NCBI GenBank assembly: GCA_003667245.1
Contig: RCNN01000038.1
Coordinates: forward strand, 88,737-152,736
DNA length: 64,000 nt
Direction of reading: 5' to 3'
DNA from: Heterostelium multicystogenum
Lineage: Eukaryota; Evosea; Eumycetozoa; Acytosteliales; Acytosteliaceae
Positions 11,465 through 22,153 of this stretch are shown here, in pieces. A program made the translations under genes and the position numbers. Under the pieces are notes generated by a model. It did no database searches. It was given only the letters and a program-made list of their open reading frames with translations, and was not told the origin of the DNA. Position 1 is the first letter of the stretch. Every line of letters starts with the position of its first letter.

Positions 11465-11563
11465 ATAAATAACATATATACACAATTGATCTTTGTGTGC
11501 TAAGTTTACATTGTTTGTTTATTATGCTACATAAATAGGAATGAATGCTCAGGCTTTGATTAA

Positions 11564-12877
11564 TCAAGATGTTGACTTGGTAGATGAATTTAAACCAGTT
11601 GCACTACCAGCAGCTGCTCCGGCATGCTGGTTTCCCTTTTTAACCTCATGCTCCCATTCTGCCATCCAATCATGTAACAAATCGTTGATTAGCTCACCTT
11701 GTGGTGTCTTGAAAGATATATGCTTTCGGTGATGATTTATCCTTTGAACCTGTCAAAAACTGGATTGTAAATGATGACTCTGTGCTATCCCAGCAGATAA
11801 TATCCTTATAGTGATATGATACAATTTTCTAAAGAGTACCCGATTGTTAGTATACCTGTTTCTGCTGCTATTATTTGATAAATGATAGTTACCATGGCTC
11901 TTGGATCAATAATATGTACACCATATCCATTGATACCTAATCTGACTCTTCCTTCAAACTCTTGGAGGAAAAACGATGTTGTCGATGGAATATATTTGGC
12001 TTTAAAGAATGTAGATCCATAGTACACCCAACGCTGGCATGTCTCGAGATATGCTTTTTTCAAGTTGAGTGGATTTGATCCACGGAGCAAGATGTGTTGG
12101 GGCTGCAACAATGCCTCCCATTCCTCTGTCTTTGTGTTTTCCTGCTAAATGTGTTGGAATGTAGGAGTCAAGTGATTCTCTGATGTGTGCCTGGTGCTCA
12201 GGCTTCTGATCACCAATCAAGACTTGAATCTGTATTGATGCCAACTTTAGTGCTATATCTTGGTCGCATGGATAATTGCTGTTTACAACGTGAAATATTG
12301 CTTGAATGTAAAAGAGATGGATTGCTTCAGCTGTTACGATAGATCTTCCTGTGCCAGTGGCAAGACACTGGTTGCTCTGTACACCAACTTGAATGGTGCC
12401 TTGTCGGCGATTGTTGGAAAAGATGACACTACCTGTCCAGATTTCTTTTTGTCAGCTCCATTGAGGTCAGCCTGTGACACTGAAGAGTTGAGGCTGGCCG
12501 AGCTCTTTGAACGGAGAGTGGGCGACAGCGATGCAATCTTTCGAATGGTGCCAACGCCACGTGGAGACTGTGTATTGGGGCTGCTCTCATTGCTGCCCTG
12601 CTCAATGTAACGCTTTTTGATTACATCCCAGCCATTGATGACCTCCTGAATAGTCTGATGGCTGTAAAGTAGCCATTCAATTTCGTCATTCTGTGCCCAA
12701 AGGAAGAAACACTCTGCATCTTTGTTTTTAATTGACAGCTTGTCAGAGATCAGCTCCCAAAGCTTGTCACCAGTGACGACATTGGGGTCAATCATTAAAG
12801 TTCTGTGTGTATCATCGATGAAGTAAACTCTGACCATCAAACTGACCGTTGGATGATGCAACAACTGAAGATGACAT
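11564..12877 (-). CDS. FERM-domain protein (talin/KRIT-like small FERM)
   Basis: FERM modules join membrane receptors or lipids to the cytoskeleton. F1, a ubiquitin-like lobe, starts VRVYFIDDTHRTLMID and includes EWLLYSHQTIQEV. A Ser-rich spacer follows (SPTLRSKSSASLNSS). F2 is the helical lobe from CDQDIALKLASIQIQVL to KKAYLETCQRWVYYGSTFF. F3, PTB-like, reads FEGRVRLGINGYGVHIIDP and, after an intron at 11829-11892, IVSYHYKDIICWDS to QGELINDLLHDW, close to the end of talin-type F3. Together this is about 420 residues, a bare FERM without other domains. The likely start is MSSSVVASS at 12877, joined by a frame change to the F1 reading; the alternative is the in-frame ATG at 12837. Other frame changes are near 12340, 12120 and 11720. 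The exact orthologue is uncertain; KRIT1, FRMD8 and short talin-like proteins are the options. Confidence 0.8.
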
Positions 12878-13424
12878 ATTTTACTCGATTCAAAATGAAT
12901 TTGATTCAAACAAATTCTATCTAAATCTAAATATAAATATAATACAAATAACTTTTATTGGAATATTAAAAAAAGATCTTTGTGTTAGTTTAAAGAAAAG
13001 CTCCCAAAAAAATGTCAAAAAATGAAAAAATAAAAAATCCAATCAAATAATAATCTAATTCAATCGATTAGAGATCTGAGTGATCGATCACATTAAATTT
13101 AAATTATATAAATATATATATTATAATTTATATTATTAATGATGAACAGTATTTATTTAGTTAAAATAGAGGTTTCAAATATATTAAATTGAACGATAGT
13201 ATTTGAGAAGAGTTAATAGAAAAGAAAATATTCTCAATTTTAATCATCAATCTTCATCATCATTATTATTATTAAAATCTAAGTGAATGAATAAACAGAT
13301 AATTGGATTATAGATAAAAGAATGGAATGTTATTAATTATTTAATTAAACAACAATATAATTTTATTCTCAAAACTTAAGAAAACAATATCATTATTAAT
13401 ATTATGATTTTTAATATATATTTA
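12878..13424. other. Intergenic, AT-rich, no gene seen
   Basis: A/T-rich stretch upstream of the FERM gene and downstream of a possible small minus-strand exon. It contains AT and ATT simple repeats and poly-A runs. There is no open frame of note. Confidence 0.5.
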
Positions 13425-13536
13425 TTAATCACCTTCGTCATCAGCGTTTACTTTGTATGGGTATGAGCCGGAATTTGTAATGCTGCTGTTGACAGTACCA
13501 CAACTTTATTCAAAGTAAAGTGTGGTAAGCAGCATG
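13425..13536 (-). CDS. Possible 3'-terminal coding exon of a small gene
   Basis: On the minus strand a strong splice acceptor (long T run, then GCAG) at 13537-13540 precedes a GC-richer stretch whose frames give CCLPHFTLNK and, after a one-base change, CGTVNSSITNSGSYPYKVN ending in an acidic ADDEGD tail and stop at 13425-13427. An acidic C-terminal tail followed directly by AT-rich DNA looks like a real protein end. The partner donor would be ATG followed by GTGAGA at about 13630, so the upstream exon would be tiny. I do not recognise the product. The alternative is chance coding character in a conserved non-coding element. Confidence 0.3.
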
Positions 13537-13540
13537 CTGC

Positions 13541-14654
13541 AAAAAAGCAAAAAAAATCAAATCCAATTTATTAGTGTCATGTCTGTTCTATTCTGTTTTG
13601 TTTGTTTCATTATGATTGAGAGAATTAGTTTCTCACCATCAAAAATAAATTTAGGATAAGAAATGTTTGTGGATTTTTTTGTTTCAAAATGATACGATAT
13701 TTAAAATTGTATTGAAATCCTCATTATCCAAAACAATTTTTATCAAAAAAAAAAAATTAAAAAAAACATTTTAGACAAAATAATAAAATAGAGATTCTCT
13801 TTGGTTGACTGCCTTTCTTCCATATCTTTCTTTTTCTCTCATTCCAATTTCTCTCTTTTCTGTATTGTTTTTTAGCTCCTCAAAGACAACAACAACTACA
13901 ATTCTCTCGAGTTCAGTGCATCATCACAACTATAAATACATCTATATTTTTTGCATTTATAGTCATTCACTACAAAACAAACATACATATCTAAACTAAA
14001 TTTAAATATATCTAAATTTATATATACTATTTATTAATGTAAGTTTTAGTAAATTAAAAAAATAATTATAAGTTATTATTATTATTATTGCTTCAATACA
14101 TATTTATCTACAAGTATAGTATAATAATATAATAGTTGAATGCTATTACATTGAAATGTTAATTGTTAAGCATACAATTCACATTTTGGAGTCAACTATA
14201 TATTAATTAATCATGAAAATATAAAGTATAGTTTGATTTGTTAGTAACATTCAATTGTGTTATGAATCTTTTTAAATGACAATAAACAACAATAACATTC
14301 ATAATTTAAAGTAAATAATAATATTAAATGCCCAACAAAACTCAAATACCCACACAATAACATTAAATTTACCGACACTGTTTACGGCGCATGGTGCAAT
14401 ACTGAGGTGGGAGACTCACAAGATTCTCTTTTTATTGCGAACACACACAGATACTGATAAAATAACACCAAAAGATAGTTTAAATTGTCTATTATATAAT
14501 TTCACCTAAAAATATAATATTACATAAACTATTATTAACACAACAACAATAACAAATAATAATAATAATAGTTACTTTATTTATAAAACTTTAAATATTA
14601 ATTGTATTTTATTTATTCTATTCTAGTTAAAAACAAACAACAAATTATAATAAA
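13541..14654. promoter_or_regulatory. Upstream region of rab7 with a GC-richer island
   Basis: About 1.1 kb, mostly very A/T-rich with poly-A and poly-T runs. A patch at about 14371-14445 is clearly GC-richer, starting ACCGACACTG and including GTGGGAGACTCAC. It lies about 210-280 bp before the rab7 ATG. It could be a promoter core or a small RNA; neither has been shown. The short plus-strand frame at 13805-13999 is not coding-like. Confidence 0.4.
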
Positions 14655-15373
14655 ATGGCCACAAAGAAGAAGGTTTTATTGAAGGTTATCATTTTGGGAG
14701 ATACTGGGTAAGTCTGCGATTAAAATAGAATTATCAGTATAGCAAACACAACATAGCAACTAACATCGAATCATAAATGATTGATTGATTGATTGAATTA
14801 ATCATATTACAGTGTAGGAAAGACATCTCTTATGAATCAATATGTCAACAAGAAGTTCAGTAATCAATATAAAGCAACCATTGGTGCTGATTTCCTTACT
14901 AAAGAGTTGATGGTCGACGACCGTGTTGTCACCATGCAAATTTGGGATACTGCTGGTCAAGAGCGTTTCCAAAGTTTGGGTGTTGCTTTCTACCGTGGTG
15001 CCGATTGCTGTGTTTTGGTATATGATGTCAATGTCGCCAAGACATTTGAGAATCTCGACTCCTGGCGTGATGAGTTTCCTCATCCAAGCCGGTCCACGTG
15101 ACCCAGACAACTCCCATTCGTCGTTTTGGGGTAACAAGATAGATTTGGAGAACCAACGTGTTGTATCACAAAAGCGTGCTGCTTCATGGTGCCAGAGCAA
15201 GGGTAACATCCCATACTTTGAAACCTCTGCCAAGGAGGCCATCAACGTCGAACAAGCTTTCCAAACTATTGCCAAGAACGCCATTAAATTGGAAGACGGT
15301 TTGGTATTCCCAATTCCACCAGGTATCCAAGTTCAAACCAGAACAAACTCAAACCAAGTCAAATTGTTGTTAA
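14655..15373 (+). CDS. rab7A: Rab7 small GTPase (late endosome/phagosome)
   Basis: Rab7 directs late endosome and phagosome maturation and fusion with lysosomes. Exon 1 (14655-14707) reads [18 protein letters not shown]; the intron 14708-14812 splits the P-loop GDTGVGKTS. All G motifs are present: switch I ATIGADF, switch [17 protein letters not shown] and ETSAKEA. Four frame changes occur: an extra T at 15075-15077, a missing T at 15111-15112, an extra G at 15128-15131 and an extra C at 15327-15328. Correcting them gives the standard Rab7 sequence and, at the end, TKSNCC with a stop at 15371-15373. That CC is the double geranylgeranylation site; the uncorrected frame would run on to 15387 without it. 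One peculiarity is Thr in place of the common Ser in GDSGVGKT. Confidence 0.96.
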
Positions 15374-15929
15374 TAAATTTCTTATAATACAGTATTTGTA
15401 ATTTTCTAGTTAACCAACAACATCAATTTAAATTGAGACTTGTAACAACAAAACTATCTGATAAATTGCGATGTTCGTCACAACATGAAAGTTCGTTTCA
15501 ATTCAAACTCATCAACAACAAGTTCGTCATTCATTTTAGTGATATTTCTGGTTAAACAGGAATCATTAACAAATCCACAAACTACTACGTGGTGTTTTGA
15601 GAGTGTTGTCTGTTGAATTTTTTCTATTTTTTTTAATATTAATTTTCAAAATTTATTATTAATATTTCATGATTTGAATTCAAATTCTATCATAGTTTGT
15701 TTAATTTAGTATTTTCTTCAGAGCGAAGTTAGATTTATGAAATATTTGTTATTTATCATTTAGATAGTATATAGAATAGATGATCATCAATAGTTGTAGG
15801 AGTTAGTGTTTATTATTGCTATGTATAGAGTTGCAATATTGTCATTTAGATCGTAATAGTAGTAGTATCAGCAGCATTAGAATCAAAAAATCAGTAGTAT
15901 TTATTTATATATATAAATTATAGGAAATC
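15374..15929. other. Intergenic between rab7 and sys1
   Basis: About 560 bp with the rab7 3' flank and the sys1 promoter. Codon-like AAC/AAT and T runs occur but there is no open frame with coding character. Confidence 0.5.
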
Positions 15930-16613
15930 ATGTTTTATAAATATGCATGGGATCCAAAGTTAATCATTGGACAAATTATATCGGTTCAATGCTTATATTA
16001 TATGTTTTTAGCAGTTTCATTATATATCTTAGATTCAATATTCCTTGAATCACTTTCATTAGATCAAATATTCTCTTATCAATCACTCAATATACACAAT
16101 CAACATGGTTGGGTTGTAACCATTTCATTTCTATTAAATTCTTTCTTTGGGTATGTTAAAATGAAGATCAGCAAATCTATGGTTGATTGATATAACTTAC
16201 TTACCTACTTGCTTGTTTACTTCAACAGATCAGTTTGTTTAAGATATATTGTAGAGAGATCCAAAAAGTGTTTGGATCATGCTGCAACAGTCACTCTCAT
16301 CCATTTTATATTTGTTTGGTCTTTTGGTGGATTTCCAAAGACTGCTTCATGGTGGATCGTTCAGATCATTGGAATGTTTATAATGGCGATTTTAGGAGAA
16401 TATCTTTGTATGAGAAAAGAGTTGATGGATATTCCATTGTCGAGAGCCAAAGAACTCGATTCGACACCTATTCTCTTGCGTCCTCCTGTTGCACAGATCT
16501 CACCACCTTCTCCTTCATATAGCAAAACACAGAGACATCACCTATTCTCTCCGATAGCACCTCATCAATCATATTGGAGGATTTCGAGGCCGATGAAAAT
16601 AATGTATAGATAG
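15930..16613 (+). CDS. sys1: SYS1 Golgi membrane protein
   Basis: SYS1 is a four-helix membrane protein of the trans-Golgi that recruits ARFRP1/Arl3. The reading MFYKYAWDPKLIIGQIISVQ matches the family start, followed by SLDQIF and NSFFG. The intron 16151-16228 splits a Gly codon, and the reading continues VCLRYIVERSKKCLDH, then FPKTASWWIVQ and the hallmark MAILGEYLCMRKEL. Four hydrophobic segments are visible, as expected. The family usually ends shortly after EYLCMR...EIPL; here about 60 more residues follow. Those extra residues are ambiguous: in the frame given they are Pro/Ser/His-rich, while a neighbouring frame gives an acidic tail ending DFEADENNV with a stop at about 16611, which looks more natural. 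A single indel near 16525 would select it. Confidence 0.93.
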
Positions 16614-17345
16614 TTTGTTTTTTGATACAGTTTATATGATAAAAGCAATGAATTATCAAATGTATAGATAGATATCACAGATTCACAGGTCCTTTTTTCA
16701 CTTTGGCTGGTTTCGGATTCAGCAACATTCATCATTCAATCTCGGACAGGGTGGGGTAAATCCACTGCAAGATTAGAAGATCAAAAGGAGTAGTTGCAGA
16801 TATGACCAAAAATGCAAATATTTCTCTGGTTAAAAATCCATCTCAGAAATAGAGAGAAATAAATAAGAGGACTAATAAGAAGCATAATTGTTTTTAGCTT
16901 CATAAATGATAGCGGATCAATGAAGAGACTATTCATTCATCGTAAAGATTCTTTATACTATTTTGATTTATTGGTAAATATGATAAATAAATGATCTATA
17001 TTTCATTACTTTCAGAACCCAACTTCTGTTGAACATAGGTCTAGAGTTGTTTGTTTATTATTGTATCAAAAAGGAATCTATTACTAAATCTTTAGAGTAA
17101 TTGTTCTTCAACTCTTAGTTATTATTGCATAAATAAGATCTCTACTACTGGGTTACAATAATCGTCAAGTGTTCAAATTAAAATCGTACAAATATAAACA
17201 TTACAAGTTCTATAGATTTATATTAATAACATATATTTACTCAAACTGTATTCTCATAAATGTATTTATGAATGAATGGATGGAAGTATGACTATTTAAA
17301 GAGGGACTTTGGTTGTTTGAAGTTAAATTACAAATTATTGATAAA
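16614..17345. other. Intergenic, no gene seen
   Basis: About 730 bp between two plus-strand genes. It is A/T-rich and has a purine-rich stretch near 16780-16880. No splice-site-flanked open frame or RNA signature is visible. Confidence 0.5.
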
Positions 17346-17663
17346 ATGACAATTCAAGTACCGAGTGAAAACCAACTACACAAGTATAGAAATATCACCT
17401 GTACTCCAGAGTATCACACTGGATATAGTTCCTTCACTATAAGTGGTAATTCAACTTTACAAAGCCTTTTGATTTTACCACCAATTGATGTCTATCACTT
17501 TGAGAAAGGTGCTATCTTCAATGGCAACAAGAACGTACTCAACGTTAAAATCCCTCTCCAAAGTGTTAAGATAGAGTCCACATTCATTTATAATGTCAAT
17601 GGTTCTCTTTATTATGATGAGAAAACCAATACTTATACTCTCAGAATCTACTTTAAAAATTAA
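17346..17663 (+). CDS. Small uncharacterised protein (about 105 aa)
   Basis: A single intact frame from ATG 17346 (MTIQVPSENQLHKYRN); an in-frame ATG 33 bases upstream at 17313 is possible but less likely because the extra residues are not distinctive. The protein alternates polar and beta-branched residues (SFTISGNST, LLILPPIDVYHF, IPLQSVKIESTFIY), suggesting a beta-rich fold of about 100 residues. It has two cysteines at most, no signal peptide and no membrane helix. I do not recognise it. Codon use and lack of stops support it being real. It is a lone gene between sys1 and the lectin/TIG gene on the same strand. Confidence 0.6.
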   Translation: MTIQVPSENQLHKYRNITCTPEYHTGYSSFTISGNSTLQSLLILPPIDVYHFEKGAIFNGNKNVLNVKIPLQSVKIESTFIYNVNGSLYYDEKTNTYTLRIYFKN

Positions 17664-18335
17664 AAAGTAATCAACTTGCCCACCCAAACCATTACTTTCA
17701 ACTAATAAAGTTTAAAAGTGTACTTGAACTTAAATTAAGATCTATTTATAAGGTTGTTTATTTTTTAATGAAAATGGGCGATTAGGAACGCTCACTAAAC
17801 AATCTTTGTTTTGATCGATGGTCATAATAGTATTATATAATCAAGGACAATACCGGTATTGTCCTTTTAAAATGTAAAAAAAAAGTCTTTGAATTCATAA
17901 TCCTGGTTTATTAAATTTTGATTCACAACAACATCTTTGCAGGTGATACAAAATATCTTAGTTTAGTGGAATGAAGTTCATAAAAATCAAAATAAATATC
18001 TTGATAGAATGTTTTTTGAGTCAATAGAATTCCAGCTTTGGTGCCTCTTGTTTTATAAAAGATTTTGTTTTTTGAAAATATCTAGATCAATCCTTCCATT
18101 ACCGTACCTTAGAAAATGAAAAATCGTGTCTTGATGACCACCTTGATCCAACTGCTACCAAGAAGATTTAAAAGCGATAAAATGATAAATTTTAAATAGT
18201 TGTTTTGTTAAAAAATTCGGTAACCTGTTGTTTGTTGGGATTTAAACTTGTTTGAGGAATTCATATGATTCCATATCAATGTAGAATCAACTGTTATATT
18301 ATAACTACAACTATTTCCGACATACATATAATAAA
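17664..18335. other. Intergenic with a perfect palindrome
   Basis: About 670 bp upstream of the lectin/TIG surface-protein gene. It contains a perfect 24-bp inverted repeat at 17843-17866 and otherwise A/T-rich DNA. No further gene is visible. Confidence 0.5.
17843..17866. repeat. Perfect 24-bp palindrome
   Basis: The half-site AAGGACAATACC is followed immediately by its exact reverse complement, with CCGG at the centre and no spacer. It is followed by TTTTAAAA. It lies 180 bp after the stop of the small gene ending at 17663 and 470 bp before the lectin/TIG gene start. Confidence 0.9.
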
Positions 18336-21300
18336 ATGGTTTCCTCCCATTCAGTATTTATTTTGACAACATTTATTATTGTTTGTAGTTTTCAGAATAT
18401 ACTAGTTTCTTCTCAATTTGTCTATTTTGATGTGACAGATCACTACTATCAGTTTGTTAACCTCAACTATACAGCAGAAGAAGCTTTGGCTTATTGTTCA
18501 GGAAAAACCTACCAAGGAAAAAAAGGGTAATCTATTAATGTTTGATTTTGTATCTTTCAGTCATACTAATTTCTTTTCTAATAAATAGATATCTTACTAC
18601 AATTACTTCAGATGAAGAGAATAGATGGGTAATTACAAAATCATACTCTTATTTTAACGAAATAAAGGATTTCTGGATATCTGGATCAGCATCAATTCAA
18701 GAGCCAGGTATCTATTACTATGATTCTGGTCCTGAGTTGGGTTTATCTCTCTATAATATATATGACGATACTGTAAGTGTTTTGTATTCTATGATTCATT
18801 CGGAACGTCTCTATTGATATCAACACTCAATCCAGTGTGGAATATTTTGTGATTTGACTGTAATCGAACCAAATCTTATTTTCAATACAAATGAAACACA
18901 TCTTCAATTTTATTTATCTCAAAAAAGCTGGAATAATAAGGTACCAACTTTCAAATCACCTTTTGTTTGCGAATATGGTGGACTAGAGTGTATGTATATA
19001 CTTTTCAAGATCTCATTCCAAGAAGTAGTATTAATATCAATCTGTATAGTACCGTTTATTGCACCAATTGACGTAAATGGAGGATCTGTTCAGATTACCA
19101 ACATTCAAGGCTGGAATTTATTGGGAAAACCAACAGGATATTCAATATTCTTCTCTAATTCACGTGGCCAAAATTTAACATGTTCAAGTGTGAAGGTATT
19201 ATCTAATACTTCACTATCATGTACCATTCCATCTGGCTCCGGTGCTTATAATGTCACTATTAATAATGGTTCTGATGTGTTAAAAACTGTCTTTAGATTC
19301 TCTCCACCCCATATTTCCTTGATTCAACCAAGTTTCACAAAGAATAGTTTAGTAACTATTTCCGGAACAAACTTTGCAAGTCCCTCGCTTACTAAGATAT
19401 TTCTTTCCAATGAGAGTATCGAGTGTACTTCACCAAGATTAATAAGGAATGGTGTATTGGAATGTACAATGTCTGTCGATATTGGTTTCAATACTTCATT
19501 TATTCCTTTATTGATTACATCTGATGGTATCAGAGGCCAATCAATAAAACCAGTGTTTAGTATGTATTTTATTGAAAGATAATTTTCTAGATATTAACAA
19601 GTACATTAGCATATAATAATAGATACTTCTCCTGTTGGAAGTCAGCTTCTATTTTTAATGAAACCAGAATTTACGGTAGTAAAATTTCACAGGAGGGAAT
19701 GAAAGCATATTTGGCAATCGTAGAGACTCAGGATATGGCAAATTATTTCCACAGAGTTTGTACCAATTATGCTGGTTCAAGTACTTTCTATACAGGATTA
19801 GTTTATACAAATAGTAAGTATTGAATTAAAAACATCTTGTGACTTAATTCTTATTTTACATTTTTAAATAGAATGGACAGCAATAGAAGGACCATTAGTG
19901 GGGTCCACAGTCAGTTATTATAACTCCGATCCATCAGTATTACCAATTCCATCGTCTCCTTCCACAACTGTGTATACTTTCGATTTTATTAATTTTTCCT
20001 ATGATGAAAGATTTGAGAACTATTCATCAGGTTATTTAGCAGAGTATTACAGTTCAAGTATGTTTATACTAGTTTAAATATAAATTATATTTATTAATTA
20101 TTTATGATAAATAGAGCCACAGTTCACAAGTACCAAGACATTCACCATACCAACCAATGGATCTAAAATTACATTGGATATGAATATGTTTGGGTTCATC
20201 TTTGGAACAAAGTTACTTCACTTTCCGAGGAGTAAACACTACTTTTTATAGAGACTATACGGTTTTCTGTGTGACCAGCTGGTGCAGGTGCAGGTCCATA
20301 TCCTCTCAGTGTTTCAACATATTTCAGTGGACAAGTATATACAACTCCTGCCAATACTCAGTTCATAAAGTATGAAAATCCAGTAATTCTAAGCTCAACA
20401 GTACCCAAAATATTTGGTAACATTACCATCACAGGAACCAGTTTCAATAAGGATATTTTATTGGTTAGCATTCTCGTTAATCAAAATAAGCCATGCACAA
20501 ACCCAAGGATGCTATTGGTTCATCAAAAAATTATATGTACTCTGCCACCAGGTTATGGATCAAACAACATTACAATCAATGTGAATGGTTCAGTCTCTAA
20601 TAATTTTAGATTCAACTACGTTGGACCATCAATTATCTCGGCATCTAAGCTAACTGTACTTGGAGGAAATCTTACTATTACAGGAGACAATTTTTATAAC
20701 GATCCGAAATTGCTTTCTGTTACAGTTGGATCATTGAATTGCAATAATATTACATTTATAAAGAGTAATGAGATCATTCTGTGCCTGCTACCAGCAGCTG
20801 TTTCTAGTCAACTGAGAAATAATATCACTGTAACCCTAGGAAGTGTAAAATCTCCATTGTATTTGTACACTTATATACAACCAACAGTCCAATATTCTAC
20901 CAGAGGATATGTCAATATTACCACTCTTATTACTATTGCCGGAACCAATTTTGTAAATAATTCACTTTCAGTAGATATAGCCAAAGAACCATGCTACAAC
21001 ATCACTATCCTCAGTGATTCGATGCTTACCTGTTATTTTGATGGTAGAGTTGCTCAGCCAACTGAAGAATCACTCTATGTAAATGTAACAACAGCTGGAG
21101 TTTCTGGTGGTGCTTTGGTATTTAACTATATTTTCCCTAATGAAACTATATGTCCTACCGATGATAATGGAAATGTTTGTTATGGACATGGAAAATGCTT
21201 TGAAGGAAAGTGTCAGTGTGATCTGGGATGGGTACCAGGCAATTGTTCAGTCCCAGGAACACCAGGTGATACTCCCGAGACCAACAATGGTACTGTTATC

Positions 21301-22103
21301 AATCCATCTGGAATTAACTTTACAAGCACATTCATTTATATCAGAGAGTTGGATCCCATTGGTCAATCGGTCAAAGTATTGTCAATGTCCAGTATCTCTT
21401 GGACACAAAATAATGTTACAAAGGAGCTTTCAGGAACTTTCCCAACAATGAGACAACCATAGTGAGAGTTAATCTTACACTCTATTCCGAGTCTACAACC
21501 ATTTACTTTGCCGGTGAATCAATATTCATGCCAGCCAACTCTATAAAATATTTAATTGAAGTTTCAGGATGGAAATTTGATAGTCTTCTCAATACTTTAG
21601 AGTTGATTTTCCAATCAAAGACCGATGCCCAGACAGTCGATGAATGTGGCAGACCTATTAAGGTAACAGCTGAAAGCAGCTCCACAGCTTATCAATTGAT
21701 TGCAGACCAAGCAATTCTCAATGTCAACTTTGCCAAGCGTCATTTCTTGGACGACAAGGTTATGCTGACTAAATATATTGTACTACCATTAGACGATCCA
21801 CTGGCCAAAAATAATTTCGACGGAGTTAATGAGTTTGCCTTGACTTTGGCAATTCAGACCAATAGTTTTGAAGACTATATTCTGGTAGATCCAAGTATTA
21901 GTTCTTTAATCTTAACAAAGACTACTTCTAAAAATAGTTGCTCGAAAGAAACCAATTGGAAGGTAATTGTGATAGCCGTAGTTTGTGCCGTAGTTGGAGC
22001 AGCCATTTTAGTGGCAGCTTTCTTTATTATCAAGAAAAAGATGAAATGGAACAAAGAAGAGAAGTCTCTAAAGATGCGAGAAATCTCTGGAAAGGATCAA
22101 TAA
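18336..22103 (+). CDS. ComC-like surface protein: C-type lectin, IPT/TIG, EGF and supersandwich domains
   Basis: A type I membrane protein of about 1,150 residues. A signal peptide (VFILTTFIIVCSF) is followed by a C-type-lectin-like domain (FVNLNYTAEEALAYC). IPT/TIG immunoglobulin-like repeats follow (ITGTSF, ITGDNF, IAGTNF motifs). A second lectin-like stretch at about 19610-20180 (YFSCWKSASIFNE, YLAIVETQDMANYF) is embedded between TIG blocks. An EGF-like knot GHGKCFEGKCQC sits near 21190, then a region like the ComC supersandwich domain (VDECGRPIKV). It ends with a membrane helix (VIVIAVVCAVVGAAILVAAF) and a short basic tail. Introns lie at 18527-18598, 18990-19049, about 19561-19591, 19814-19871 and 20058-20114. 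Frame changes are near 18815, 19605, 20205, 20270 and 21450. ComC relatives carry or receive developmental cell-contact signals; that role here is inference. It is convergent with the DHHC gene, 50 bp apart. Confidence 0.85.
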
Positions 22104-22153
22104 ACCTTTTTGTTGCTTTTTATAATATAGATGTCCAGTTATATTTTAGTTGA

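Noticed and set aside
14655..15373. rab7 as a pseudogene because of four frame changes
   Set aside because: Each change is a one-base homopolymer indel and correction gives a full, canonical Rab7 with intact motifs and CC end. Neighbouring genes show the same error type.
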